Source: Pollutimonas bauzanensis_A (GTDB lineage Bacteria > Pseudomonadota > Gammaproteobacteria > Burkholderiales > Burkholderiaceae_B). From it: a stretch of DNA of 64,000 bases. The position numbers and the translations under genes were made by a program. The stretch is from NCBI RefSeq assembly GCF_040393045.1, contig NZ_JBEBUX010000002.1:1-64000 (forward strand), given 5' to 3'. Under the pieces are notes generated by a model. The model was not told the origin of the DNA. It ran no database searches and worked only from the letters and a program-made list of their open reading frames with translations. How positions within the stretch are numbered: position 1 is the stretch's first letter; each line of letters begins with the position of its first letter. Positions 26,577-35,174 of this stretch are shown here, piece by piece.

Positions 26577-27233
26577 TTACGCCTTATCGGTGCGAGAGAC
26601 CAGTAATTTATCTACCAAACCATACGATACCGCATCTTCGGCCGACATGAAATTATCACGTTCGGTGTCTTCGGCAATGCGCTCTACGGGTTGGCCTGTG
26701 CTCTCGGCCAGGATCCTATTCAGACGTTCACGCAGGCTGAGAATTTCGCGAGCCTGAATTTGAATATCGGAAGCCTGCCCCTGCGCCCCGCCCGACGGCT
26801 GGTGAATCATGATGCGGGAATTAGGCAAAGTGTAGCGCTTGCCCTTAGTGCCGGCTGCCAGCAAGAACGCACCCATGCTGGCCGCAATGCCCGTGCATAA
26901 CGTAGAGACATCGGGCTTGACGAACTGCATAGTGTCGTAGATAGCCAACCCTGCATATACCGAACCACCCGGCGAATTGATATACAGCGAGATATCTTTA
27001 TCGGGGTTTTCGGATTCGAGGAACAACAGTTGCGCCACCACCAGATTGGCGGACTGGTCATTGACCGGCCCGACAAAGAAGATAATGCGCTCGCGCAGCA
27101 AGCGCGAATAGATGTCATAGGACCGCTCGCCACGGCCCGACTGCTCTATCACGATAGGCACGTAGCCCAACCCTGTAGGGGTCACCGAGTCACCACCATA
27201 CATCGAGGCGTAAAAATCGGTAAATCGTGACAT
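26577..27233 (-). CDS. clpP: ClpP protease subunit
   Basis: The 218-residue serine peptidase forms the ClpXP/ClpAP chamber. The catalytic serine is Ser119 (CTGIAASMGAFLL) and the histidine is His144 (IMIHQPSGG); Asp follows in the C-terminal third. The start codon directly follows the tig stop with no spacer, which suggests translational coupling. Confidence 0.97.
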   Translation of the reverse strand: MSRFTDFYASMYGGDSVTPTGLGYVPIVIEQSGRGERSYDIYSRLLRERIIFFVGPVNDQSANLVVAQLLFLESENPDKDISLYINSPGGSVYAGLAIYDTMQFVKPDVSTLCTGIAASMGAFLLAAGTKGKRYTLPNSRIMIHQPSGGAQGQASDIQIQAREILSLRERLNRILAESTGQPVERIAEDTERDNFMSAEDAVSYGLVDKLLVSRTDKA

Positions 27234-28544
27234 TTAGTTGGTCCCCATAAGTTCGTCGAATGCTACGTCTTCGTCGGAAACCTGGGCTTTGGACAACACG
27301 TGTTCCACGACATTGTCTTCAAGCACGATGGCTTCGATTTCAGCACGGCGCTGGCGATCGGAAAGATAATAGGCTACGACTTGAGCAGGCTGCTCGTAGT
27401 TTTGGGCGAATTCTTCGATGCGAGTACGGACTTGTTCTGGCTTGGCTTGAAGGTCGGCACTTTGAACAAGTTCGGAAACCAGCAGACCCAGACGCACGCG
27501 GCGTTCGGATTCAGCGGTAAACGCTTCGGCCGGGATAGGCATGGAATCGGCGTTAGGCACGCCACGCTGCTTGAGTTCTTCGCGAGCCGCGGCAACACGA
27601 CCTTGCGCATCGTTATCGACCAGCGACTTGGGCACGTCGAACGAGCACGCGGCTACAAGCGCGTCCATGACGCTACCCTTGGTGCGTGCCTGGGCGCGGG
27701 ATTTGACCTCGCGTTCGATATTGGCGCGTACGTCGGCCAGCAGCTTTTCGACGTCGCCTTCTGGCTGACCTAGCGACTTGGCGAATTCGGCGTCCATCTC
27801 TGGAAGCACTGGCTGAGCGACTTCGGTTACGGTGATATTGAATTCGGCTGTTTTACCAGCGACTTCCTTACTGCCGTATTCCTCGGGGAATTCCAGGGGA
27901 AATGTCTTGGATTCACCTGCTTTCATACCGCGCACGGCCGTTTCGAACTCGGGCAACATGCGGCCTTGGCCCAAAACGAAGGGGAATTTTTCAGCAGTGC
28001 CGCCGTCAAAGGCAACACCGTCGATGGTGCCGGCAAAGTCCAGCGTTACGCGGTCGTCGTCTTGGGCTTCGCGGCCTTCACTGGCTTCGTAGTTGGCACG
28101 CTGCTTACGCAAGATGTCGATAGTGCGCTGCACTTCGGCGTCGCCAATTTGAACGTTGGCGCGCTTGACTTGCAAGGCGCTAAGGTCAGGCACAGCCACC
28201 TCGGGATAGACTTCGAAGGTAGCCGAGAAAGCCATGACGCCCTCTTCCACGCCTTCTGTCTTGGGTTCCAGATTGGGCGTACCGGCAACCCGCAATTTGG
28301 ATTCGCCGATGACTTTATCAAGCGAACGACCCACTTCGGTATTAATTACGTCGTAGCGAATACCAGGCCCGTGACTGCGTTCGATCAGGGATAGCGGCGC
28401 TTTCCCAGGACGAAAGCCTTGGACTTTGGCGGTGCGTGCGACGCGCTTGAGTTGAGCCTGGACTTCTTTTTCGACGTCGGCGATCGACACGACCAGATCA
28501 ACACGGCGCTCCAGGCCGGACAATATTTCAACCACAGGCTGCAT
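27234..28544 (-). CDS. tig: Trigger factor
   Basis: This ribosome-bound chaperone folds nascent chains. The 436-residue protein has an N-terminal ribosome-binding domain with the signature GFRPGKAPLS (TF GFRxGxxP), a central FKBP-type PPIase domain (DRVTLDFAGTIDG...FVLGQGRMLPEFE) and a helical C-terminal domain. The ATG at 28544 gives the family start MQPVVEILSGLERRVDL. It leads the tig-clpP-clpX-lon block. Confidence 0.96.
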   Translation of the reverse strand: MQPVVEILSGLERRVDLVVSIADVEKEVQAQLKRVARTAKVQGFRPGKAPLSLIERSHGPGIRYDVINTEVGRSLDKVIGESKLRVAGTPNLEPKTEGVEEGVMAFSATFEVYPEVAVPDLSALQVKRANVQIGDAEVQRTIDILRKQRANYEASEGREAQDDDRVTLDFAGTIDGVAFDGGTAEKFPFVLGQGRMLPEFETAVRGMKAGESKTFPLEFPEEYGSKEVAGKTAEFNITVTEVAQPVLPEMDAEFAKSLGQPEGDVEKLLADVRANIEREVKSRAQARTKGSVMDALVAACSFDVPKSLVDNDAQGRVAAAREELKQRGVPNADSMPIPAEAFTAESERRVRLGLLVSELVQSADLQAKPEQVRTRIEEFAQNYEQPAQVVAYYLSDRQRRAEIEAIVLEDNVVEHVLSKAQVSDEDVAFDELMGTN

Positions 28545-28786
28545 TAGGGACCTATTTAAATGAGTAATTGAACAAATGAACACGACATTTTACCGGAAAC
28601 TCACGGTGTCCATGTAACGGCTCCTGTTTTGAACTATAGCCCGATTTGGCGAGCAAGCGCATTCGCACCGTTAAACCGCCAAATTCCGGCCACGACACAC
28701 TAGCGTGTTAGCATGGAAAAAAGCCAAATACGTGCCATAACTACGACCACCACACCCATGGGCGCTGGCAAACAGCGCCCCTACTA

Positions 28787-29665
28787 ATGAAAATCAATAT
28801 ACAAACCACGTTTACGTCTGGCTTGCTTCGCGTACTAGCCGCGCTTCCTTACGGGCTCGTTGCCCGCATTGGCCAAGCGTTGGGTGCACTGCTCTATCTT
28901 ATACCTAGCAAACGCAAACGTATCCTGCAAACAAATCTGCGCCTATGCTTTCCTGAGCAAACCGAGGCACAGCGCGAGGCATTGGCGCGTTCGACATTTC
29001 GCCATGTCATACGCAGCTATCTGGAACGCGGTGTTCAATGGTACGGCAGCGCCCAAGAACTGAAGAGCCTGGTCGAACTGGAAAGCGCCATCGAATTGCA
29101 AGACAGCTATGAGCAACCTACCATTTTTCTTGGCTTTCATTTTGCGGCCATAGAAGCAGGTTGTATGTATTATTCGATACTCCATCCAGTAGCGTCTATA
29201 TATACACCCATGTCTGACGAGGTTACCGACAATATTTCCCGTACGCAGCGGGCTCGCTTTGGCACGGAAATGATACCTCGCAACGGCAGCGGGCGCGAGA
29301 TACTGAAAGTACTCAAATCAGGCAAACCAATTATGCTCGCAGCGGACATGGACTTCGGCCTGCGCGACTCCGTATTTGTCCCATTTTTTGGGGTTCAGGC
29401 CTGCACCCTGACCGCAGTGTCGCGTTTGGCCAAACTAAGTCGAGCGCGAGTCGTGCCCTTTGTGACGACAGTCAAGCCGGACTACAGCGGTTATAAGCTG
29501 ACCATATTCGAGCCATTGGAAAACTTCCCGTGCGGAGATCCCACGGACGATGCTCTGCGCATCAATCAATTCCTGGAAGCGCAGATCCGGCTGATTCCCG
29601 ACCAGTATTATTGGGTGCATCGCCGTTTCAAGCGCCGCCCGCCAGGCGAAGCACCGATTTACTAA
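28787..29665 (+). CDS. LpxL/HtrB-family lipid A acyltransferase
   Basis: The 292-residue protein belongs to the lysophospholipid acyltransferase family that adds secondary acyl chains to lipid A at the inner membrane. It has an N-terminal hydrophobic helix (residues about 10-32), the catalytic H-x4-E motif (GFHFAAIEAG, residues about 113-122), and GKPIMLAADMDFG. The C-terminal WVHRRFKRRPPG is typical of LpxL. Acyl specificity cannot be told. It is divergent from tig and 18 bases upstream of a CoA-transferase. Confidence 0.88.
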   Translation: MKINIQTTFTSGLLRVLAALPYGLVARIGQALGALLYLIPSKRKRILQTNLRLCFPEQTEAQREALARSTFRHVIRSYLERGVQWYGSAQELKSLVELESAIELQDSYEQPTIFLGFHFAAIEAGCMYYSILHPVASIYTPMSDEVTDNISRTQRARFGTEMIPRNGSGREILKVLKSGKPIMLAADMDFGLRDSVFVPFFGVQACTLTAVSRLAKLSRARVVPFVTTVKPDYSGYKLTIFEPLENFPCGDPTDDALRINQFLEAQIRLIPDQYYWVHRRFKRRPPGEAPIY

Positions 29666-29683
29666 AATTACGGACTATTTCTC

Positions 29684-30874
29684 ATGCTCAAACCGCTTAG
29701 TGGAATACGCGTACTTGAACTTGGACAGCTGATTGCCGGCCCCTTCGCCGCAAAAATGCTTGGAGAATTCGGCGCAGAGGTGATCAAGATAGAACCACCA
29801 AAAACCGGAGATCCGTTGCGCAAATGGCGGTTGCTTCATGACGACACGTCAGTCTGGTGGGAAGTACAGTCGCGCAACAAGCAATCCGTAACCCTGGATC
29901 TGCGGCAAGCCGAAGGCCAGGATGTAATACGAAAACTGGTGAAGACCGCTGATGTTCTGATAGAGAATTTCCGCCCTGGAACCCTGGAGGGCTGGGGCCT
30001 TGGGTGGGATACACTGCGCGCCATCAACCCTGGCCTGATCATGCTGCAAGTATCAGGCTATGGCCAAACTGGCCCTTATCGCGACAGGCCTGGCTTCGGT
30101 GTAGTCGGGGAAGCCATGGGGGGCTTGCGCCACCTTAGCGGCGAGCCCGGCCGCCCGCCAGTGCGAGTAGGCGTGTCAATTGGCGATTCCCTTTCAGCGC
30201 TACATGGCGTTATCGGCGTGCTGCTGGCCTTGCGTCATCGCGAACAAAACGGCGGCCAGGGCCAGACCATAGACGTTGCCCTGTATGAATCCGTTTTCAA
30301 CATGATGGAAAGTCTGCTGCCCGAATATTCTGTATTCAATGCGGTACGCCAGCCTTCCGGCAGCGCCCTGCCCGGCATTACCCCCAGCAACGCCTATTTA
30401 TGTGCCGATGGCAAATACGCGTTGATTGCCGGGAACGGCGATAGTATTTTCAAGCGTCTCATGACGGTAATCGGGCGTCTTGATATGGCAGAAAATGCCG
30501 AGTACGCACATAACAATGGACGTGCACAACACGCACAGGCCATAGACACGGCCATCGGAATCTGGACCAAGACCCATACCCTGGATGAGGTGCTGGCCGC
30601 GCTGCACGACGCCCGCATACCAGCCGGGCGCATCTATGACATTGCCGACATCTGTGCCGACCCGCATTACCAAGCACGCGACATGATTCTGGACAGCCAG
30701 CTCGATGACGGCACGCCAGTCAAACTGCCGGGCATCGTGCCCAAGCTCAGCGACACGCCCGGAGAAGTTCGCCGCAAAGCCCCGCGGCTCGGGCAAGACA
30801 CCGAAGCTGTACTAAGTGCGTTAGGCATTGATGCTGCGACCCAGGAAAACTGGAAACAACGGGGAATAATTTAA
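29684..30874 (+). CDS. CaiB/BaiF family III CoA-transferase
   Basis: The 396-residue enzyme moves CoA between carboxylic acids through an aspartyl intermediate. Family signatures include LSGIRVLELGQLIAGPFAAK, GAEVIKIEPPKTGD, ENFRPGTLEGWGLG and the catalytic Asp168 (VSIGDSLSALHG). Its substrate is unknown, since neighbours (LpxL, tRNA) give no clue. A weak hairpin follows its stop. Confidence 0.9.
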   Translation: MLKPLSGIRVLELGQLIAGPFAAKMLGEFGAEVIKIEPPKTGDPLRKWRLLHDDTSVWWEVQSRNKQSVTLDLRQAEGQDVIRKLVKTADVLIENFRPGTLEGWGLGWDTLRAINPGLIMLQVSGYGQTGPYRDRPGFGVVGEAMGGLRHLSGEPGRPPVRVGVSIGDSLSALHGVIGVLLALRHREQNGGQGQTIDVALYESVFNMMESLLPEYSVFNAVRQPSGSALPGITPSNAYLCADGKYALIAGNGDSIFKRLMTVIGRLDMAENAEYAHNNGRAQHAQAIDTAIGIWTKTHTLDEVLAALHDARIPAGRIYDIADICADPHYQARDMILDSQLDDGTPVKLPGIVPKLSDTPGEVRRKAPRLGQDTEAVLSALGIDAATQENWKQRGII

Positions 30875-30883
30875 ACCAGACAA

Positions 30884-30905
30884 CGAGGGGCAAATGCCCT
30901 ACTCG
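30884..30905 (+). terminator. Weak terminator-like hairpin after the CoA-transferase
   Basis: CGAG-GGGC, loop AAAT, then GCCC-TA-CTCG forms an 8-pair stem with a two-base bulge. No T-run follows directly. Confidence 0.4.
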
Positions 30906-30915
30906 ACATTCTTAT

Positions 30916-30944
30916 TTGCATAAAAAAAAATCCCCAGTTATACT
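30916..30944 (+). promoter_or_regulatory. Sigma-70 promoter of tRNA-Leu
   Basis: TTGCAT (30916-30921) and TATACT (30939-30944) are separated by exactly 17 bases. The tRNA starts 17 bases after the -10. Confidence 0.75.
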
Positions 30945-30961
30945 GCTTGGCTTCCTTACAT

Positions 30962-31046
30962 GCGAACGTGGCGGAATTGGTAGACGCACCAGATTTAGGT
31001 TCTGGCGCCGAGAGGTGTGAGAGTTCGAGTCTCTCCGTTCGCACCA
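30962..31046 (+). tRNA. tRNA-Leu (anticodon UAG)
   Basis: The 85-base gene includes the encoded CCA end. The acceptor stem GCGAACG pairs with CGTTCGC, the anticodon loop TTTAGGT carries TAG at 30996-30998, the T arm has GTTCGAGTC, and a long variable arm marks a class II tRNA. Confidence 0.97.
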
Positions 31047-31053
31047 TATATTG

Positions 31054-31105
31054 AAAACCGTTGATTTTACTGGATCAAAATCCTTTAAAATCAACGGTTT
31101 TTTTT
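31054..31105 (+). terminator. Rho-independent terminator of tRNA-Leu
   Basis: AAAACCGTTGATTTTA pairs with TAAAATCAACGGTTTT across a 16-base loop, followed by a run of T. Confidence 0.88.
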
Positions 31106-31419
31106 GTTTTCTGAACACCCTTTCATAGCCTTTAACTTAGAAATCAACTCAACACAAAAGAGAGGGTGTTGGGAAGTTATTGCCCTGCTCCTGGGCCGCG
31201 CACCGATTCCGGCATCATTGTCAGCGCTCGCTGAATTCCAATAAGCCACCCCCTATTTTCGGTAGCTTTTAAAACTCAAAAAACTGAAGAATCACAAGGG
31301 TTTACCCGCATAATTGAGGCCTTCAATTTGTTTGCAAAAGTTGTAATACATATGTTGTAATACAGCTTAATTTGGATAAGCATTCTACGAATAAATTCCG
31401 GGTTTCCCAGGGGACAATT
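31106..31419. other. Upstream region of the TRAP operon
   Basis: I find no gene in this 314-base stretch. It holds distant 8-base arms AACACCCT (31114) and AGGGTGTT (31163), and a pair of TTGTAATACA repeats near the transporter gene, described separately. Confidence 0.6.
31341..31364. promoter_or_regulatory. Tandem operator-like repeats upstream of dctP
   Basis: TTGTAATACA occurs at 31341-31350 and again at 31355-31364. Each contains the small palindrome TGTA-A-TACA. The repeats overlap a possible TTGCAA -35 at 31332-31337, so a repressor or activator could act here. Confidence 0.5.
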
Positions 31420-32406
31420 ATGAAATCGTTTCACCGCCACTCTATGGCAATTGCCTTGTCTGCATTGACGATGGGCTTTGCGATAAGCACTGCTTCAGCA
31501 CAAACTGTCATGCGTATCAGCATTTCGTCACCGCAAAACTCGCACCAGGGCGTCGCTATCGACACCTTCGCCAAGGAAGTCGAAAAGCTTACCGATGGCC
31601 GCTACGTCATCAAGACTTTCTACGCCAGTTCGCTGGGTGCCGAGCGCGAAGCGATGGAGTCGGTTCAGATGGGTACGCAAGAACTGACCTGGACATCAAG
31701 CGGTCCGGTCCCCAATTTCGTGCCTGAAGTCAAAATTCTGGACGTACCGTTTTTGTTCCGCGATTACCCGCACGCGCGCGCCGTACTGGACGGCCCCATC
31801 GGTGATGATCTGCTGAAGAAATTCGATGCTAAAGGCTTCAAGGCTCTGGCTTGGGGTGAAAACGGTTTCCGTCACATGACGAACAATAAACATCCAATCA
31901 AGGTGCCCGCCGACATGAACGGCCTGAAGATGCGCACCGTGGAAAATCCCGTACACATCCAGGCATACAAGGCGTTTGGCATCAATCCCACACCCATGGC
32001 TTTCAGCGAAGTATTTACCGCTTTGCAGCAAGGCACAGTCGATGGACAAGAAAACCCCATTTCGGTAATCACAGCGTCCAAGTTCGATCAAGTTCAAAAG
32101 CACTTGACGCTCACCGGTCATGTGTATTCGCCAGGCGTCTACCTAATGAGCAAAGCGTCTTTTGATAAATTGTCCGATGCCGACAAGAAGGCGTTTATTC
32201 AGGCAGCCAAGGTAGGTGTTCAAGCCAACCGCGACCGCATCGATTCCGATGAGAAAAATGCAGTTGCCGATCTGCGCGGCAAGGGCATGGAAGTCGTCGA
32301 AACAATCGACAAAGCCCAGTTCCAGGCGGCTTTGGCCCCGGTCATGACTAGCTTTGAAAAGCAATTCGGCAAAGACAATATGGACGCCATCCGCGCCGTG
32401 AACTAA
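31420..32406 (+). CDS. TRAP transporter substrate-binding protein (DctP family)
   Basis: This is a 328-residue periplasmic receptor. The signal peptide MKSFHRHSMAIALSALTM... ends at ASAQ (about residue 28). DctP features include EREAMESVQMGTQELTW and MRTVENPVHIQAYKAFG, holding the carboxylate-binding arginine, and FSEVFTALQQGTVDGQENP. The ATG at 31420 follows CAGGGGACAATT; a longer in-frame start at 31372 would bury the signal peptide. Convergent acid-sugar genes suggest an aldonate substrate such as D-erythronate. Confidence 0.93.
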   Translation: MKSFHRHSMAIALSALTMGFAISTASAQTVMRISISSPQNSHQGVAIDTFAKEVEKLTDGRYVIKTFYASSLGAEREAMESVQMGTQELTWTSSGPVPNFVPEVKILDVPFLFRDYPHARAVLDGPIGDDLLKKFDAKGFKALAWGENGFRHMTNNKHPIKVPADMNGLKMRTVENPVHIQAYKAFGINPTPMAFSEVFTALQQGTVDGQENPISVITASKFDQVQKHLTLTGHVYSPGVYLMSKASFDKLSDADKKAFIQAAKVGVQANRDRIDSDEKNAVADLRGKGMEVVETIDKAQFQAALAPVMTSFEKQFGKDNMDAIRAVN

Positions 32407-32415
32407 AAACCCGTT

Positions 32416-32447
32416 AAGAAAATGCCCCCACCCCGGGGCGTTTTCTT
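32416..32447 (+). terminator. Strong attenuator hairpin between the TRAP receptor and small permease genes
   Basis: Thirteen pairs (AAGAAAATGCCCC with GGGGCGTTTTCTT, one G-U) around a six-base loop begin 10 bases after the receptor stop. The T-rich 3' arm resembles an intrinsic terminator. It would favour high receptor and lower permease expression. Confidence 0.75.
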
Positions 32448-32511
32448 ATCTGGAGAACGGCAAGCAAGCTACGCCTTGCGATGTAAGCCCACCACCTTCT
32501 ACAAAAAAAAC

Positions 32512-33006
32512 GTGAAATCTGCTTTCTTAAGTTTTGAGCGCCGCTTGACCTCATTGTCCTTGGGACTTGCCTGCCTGATGATGGTCATCGCCGCCTGCAT
32601 GGGCATGCTGCAAGTACTGATGCGCTTTGTGTTCGAGCTTCCTTCCGAATGGAGCGAAGTCATCGTGCGCATCTCATTGATATGGATGGTGTTCTTGGGT
32701 ATCCCAGCTGCCTTCCGCTTTGGCTCGATGATCTCGGTCGACTTGATGCATCGGCTCTCGCCGCCAAAATTCCAGCGTTTTCTGGAAGGCGTCATTGCGA
32801 TCCTGTCCTTGATTCTTCTGGCCATCATTGCCTGGTATGGCTGGGACTATGCACAGCGTGGAAGCGTACAAACCATTATCGGTCTTGAGTATTTTTCGAT
32901 GTTCTGGGCATTTCTGGCCCTCCCCGTCGGCGCCGTATGCGCCATGATCGGGGTGATCGGCAATTTCCTGGATCCTCGACACGAAGAACTGGCCACCGCT
33001 CAATAG
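32512..33006 (+). CDS. TRAP transporter small permease (DctQ family)
   Basis: The protein of about 164 residues has four membrane helices and the DctQ signature stretch SEVIVRISLIWMVFLGIPAAFRFG. I start it at the GTG at 32512 (VKSAFLSFERRLTSLS). An in-frame ATG at 32422 lies inside the hairpin after dctP and would add 30 non-conserved residues. No strong ribosome-binding site is visible before the GTG, so the start is uncertain. Confidence 0.85.
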   Translation: MKSAFLSFERRLTSLSLGLACLMMVIAACMGMLQVLMRFVFELPSEWSEVIVRISLIWMVFLGIPAAFRFGSMISVDLMHRLSPPKFQRFLEGVIAILSLILLAIIAWYGWDYAQRGSVQTIIGLEYFSMFWAFLALPVGAVCAMIGVIGNFLDPRHEELATAQ

Positions 33007-33038
33007 CCTTCCCATAAGCGTCTAACTACAGAACTATC

Positions 33039-34316
33039 ATGTCCACAGTCATGCTTTTCACGATGATCGCGTGTTTCGCGATCTCGGTCTCCATAGCGGT
33101 ATCCATCGGGCTGGCCAGCGTAGTCGGCGTTGTGGTGGCCGAAGCCAATATGTTGCTGGTGGTCAAGGAAATCTTCAACTCCATCAACAAGTTTCCGCTA
33201 GCCGCCATTCCGTTCTTCATTCTGGCCGGCAACCTAATGGAAACGGGCGGCATTTCCCGCCGTCTGGTGGAGTTCGCCAAATCCCTGGTGGGCGGAGTGC
33301 AAGGCGGGCTGTCGGCGACTTGTGTGCTGACTTGCATGATTTTTGCAGCGGTTTCGGGCTCGTCGGTTGCGACCACGTTTGCCATTGGCGCCATATTGAT
33401 TCCCGCCTTGGTCAAGCATGGTTACCCGGTGGGTTATTCCGCAGCATTGCAAGCGACTTCGGCCGAACTGGGCGGTATCATTCCCCCTTCTATTCCCCTC
33501 ATCCTTTACGGCGTATCGGCCGAAGTATCTATCGGCGAATTGTTCATTGCCGGCATTGGACCCGGCATCCTGATCGGCGTGGCACTGATGATCTTCACCC
33601 TGATCTATGCGCGCATTTACGGCTATGGCAAGAACGATGGTGTAGGCAAAATGGCTGTCTGGGCAGCGACCAAACATGCCGGACTTGCCTTGTTGATGCC
33701 AGTTATCATTCTTGGCGGAATATACGGCGGTATTTTCACCCCAACCGAAGCCTCAGTGGTGGCCGTGTTCTATGCCTTGATTGTCGGCTTTTTTGTTTAC
33801 CGTGAAATCAATCTGCCGAAACTGAAATTGATCCTGAAAAAGTCAGTGCTGTCCTCGGCAGTGATCATGTTCATCATTGCCAACGCAGGCCTGTTCAGCT
33901 TCATGCTTACCCGCGCCGGCATACCGGATATGATCGGCAGATTTCTAGCCGAGCATCTGACCAGCCCTGCCCTTTTCCTGCTGGGCGTAAATGCCGCGCT
34001 TTTTGTGATCGGGATGTTCATCGAGACCTCGGCATCCATCATCGTGCTGGCCCCTATCCTGGCCCCGGTAGCCATGCTTTTTGGCGTGGATCCAGTCCAC
34101 TTCGGCTTGATCATGGTGGTCAACCTGGCCATGGGCATGATTACGCCGCCCTTTGGTGTGAACCTGTTCGCCGCCTGCGCCGTAGCCAAGATCTCATTGG
34201 ATGAGATTATCCCCAAGCTGCTGCCCTTCGTGCTGGTGGTAATGAGCTGCGTCATGATCATCACCTACTTCCCGTCGATATCGCTGTTCTTGCGGGATGT
34301 GGTGTATCACAAGTAG
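33039..34316 (+). CDS. TRAP transporter large permease (DctM family)
   Basis: The 425-residue membrane protein has about twelve hydrophobic helices. Family features are FPLAAIPFFILAGNLMETGGI, AAVSGSSVATTFAIG, and GGIIPPSIPLILYG with the paired prolines of the DctM core. It imports the substrate using the sodium or proton gradient, together with the receptor and small permease upstream. It ends convergent with the otn operon. Confidence 0.95.
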   Translation: MSTVMLFTMIACFAISVSIAVSIGLASVVGVVVAEANMLLVVKEIFNSINKFPLAAIPFFILAGNLMETGGISRRLVEFAKSLVGGVQGGLSATCVLTCMIFAAVSGSSVATTFAIGAILIPALVKHGYPVGYSAALQATSAELGGIIPPSIPLILYGVSAEVSIGELFIAGIGPGILIGVALMIFTLIYARIYGYGKNDGVGKMAVWAATKHAGLALLMPVIILGGIYGGIFTPTEASVVAVFYALIVGFFVYREINLPKLKLILKKSVLSSAVIMFIIANAGLFSFMLTRAGIPDMIGRFLAEHLTSPALFLLGVNAALFVIGMFIETSASIIVLAPILAPVAMLFGVDPVHFGLIMVVNLAMGMITPPFGVNLFAACAVAKISLDEIIPKLLPFVLVVMSCVMIITYFPSISLFLRDVVYHK

Positions 34317-34343
34317 TAAATCAAGAAGACCGTTTGCACGCTT

Positions 34344-34376
34344 GGCATAAGGCCCTATTCAACATTGGGCTATGCC
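34344..34376. terminator. Hairpin between the convergent TRAP and otn operons
   Basis: GGCATA-AG-GCCC pairs with GGGC-TATGCC, giving ten pairs with a two-base bulge and an 11-base loop. No clear T-run. Confidence 0.45.
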
Positions 34377-34383
34377 AGCGCGT

Positions 34384-35163
34384 TTACAACGTCATTGCGC
34401 TCATCCAACCCAACCCTTCTACCGTACCTTTGGCCGGCCGGTACTCGCAGCCAACCCAGCCGTCATAGCCCAGCTCGTCCAGCAAGTTGAACAGATAGGC
34501 GTAATTGACTTCACCCGTATCGGGTTCGTGCCGTTCTGGTACACCTGCGATCTGAATATGGCCGATATGGGGCTGGTATTTCTTGAAGGTCATGGCAATG
34601 TCGCCTTCCATGATCTGGACATGATAGAAGTCCATCTGCACTTTCAGGTTGGGTGCTCCAACCTCTTCGCGGATGGCATGCGCCTGATCCTGGCGGTTCA
34701 GGAAATACCCCGGCATGTCGCGGCTATTGATCGGCTCGATCAATACGTTGATGCCGTGTACCGCGCATTCGGCGGCGGCGTATTTCAGGTTCTGTATGAA
34801 CGTGGCGCGACACTCTGCAAGATCCGAGCCCGCGGGCACCAGGCCCGCCATGGCGTGTACATTGGGTGTACCAAGCGCCCTGGCATAGGCTATGGCGGTT
34901 GCTACACCAGCACGAAACTCATCGCTGCGGCCGGGCAATGCCGCCATGCCACGCTCGCCCGACGCCCAATCCCCAGGCGGCATGTTGAATAGAACATTCT
35001 TTATTTTGTAGGTGTCCAATTGCACCGCGATTTCTTGCGCCGTGTGTTCGTAGGGGAACAGGAATTCGACGGCGCCGAAGCCGGCATGGGCAGCCGCCTG
35101 AATGCGATCCAGAAAGGGTAGCTCGGTGAACATCAAGCTGATGTTTGCTGCAAGTTTTGGCAT
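34384..35163 (-). CDS. otnI: 2-oxo-tetronate isomerase (hydroxypyruvate isomerase family)
   Basis: This 259-residue TIM-barrel protein of the Hyi/OtnI family has GFGAVEFLFPYE, NMPPGDWASGERGMAALPGR, INSRDMPGYFLN and QMDFYHVQIMEGD, holding metal ligands. In the acid-sugar pathway OtnI converts 2-oxo-tetronate to 3-oxo-tetronate. Hydroxypyruvate isomerase is the alternative for this family, but the neighbours otnK and otnC support OtnI. It is last in the operon, 11 bases after otnC. Confidence 0.9.
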   Translation of the reverse strand: MPKLAANISLMFTELPFLDRIQAAAHAGFGAVEFLFPYEHTAQEIAVQLDTYKIKNVLFNMPPGDWASGERGMAALPGRSDEFRAGVATAIAYARALGTPNVHAMAGLVPAGSDLAECRATFIQNLKYAAAECAVHGINVLIEPINSRDMPGYFLNRQDQAHAIREEVGAPNLKVQMDFYHVQIMEGDIAMTFKKYQPHIGHIQIAGVPERHEPDTGEVNYAYLFNLLDELGYDGWVGCEYRPAKGTVEGLGWMSAMTL

Positions 35164-35174
35164 TGTTTAGGACT

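Noticed and set aside
30962..31105. Integration (att) site at tRNA-Leu
   Set aside because: There is no integrase, no repeated tRNA 3' end and no foreign-looking DNA beside it.
32422..32511. Earlier ATG start for the TRAP small permease
   Set aside because: The ATG is buried in the 13-pair hairpin after dctP and the extra 30 residues are not DctQ-like.
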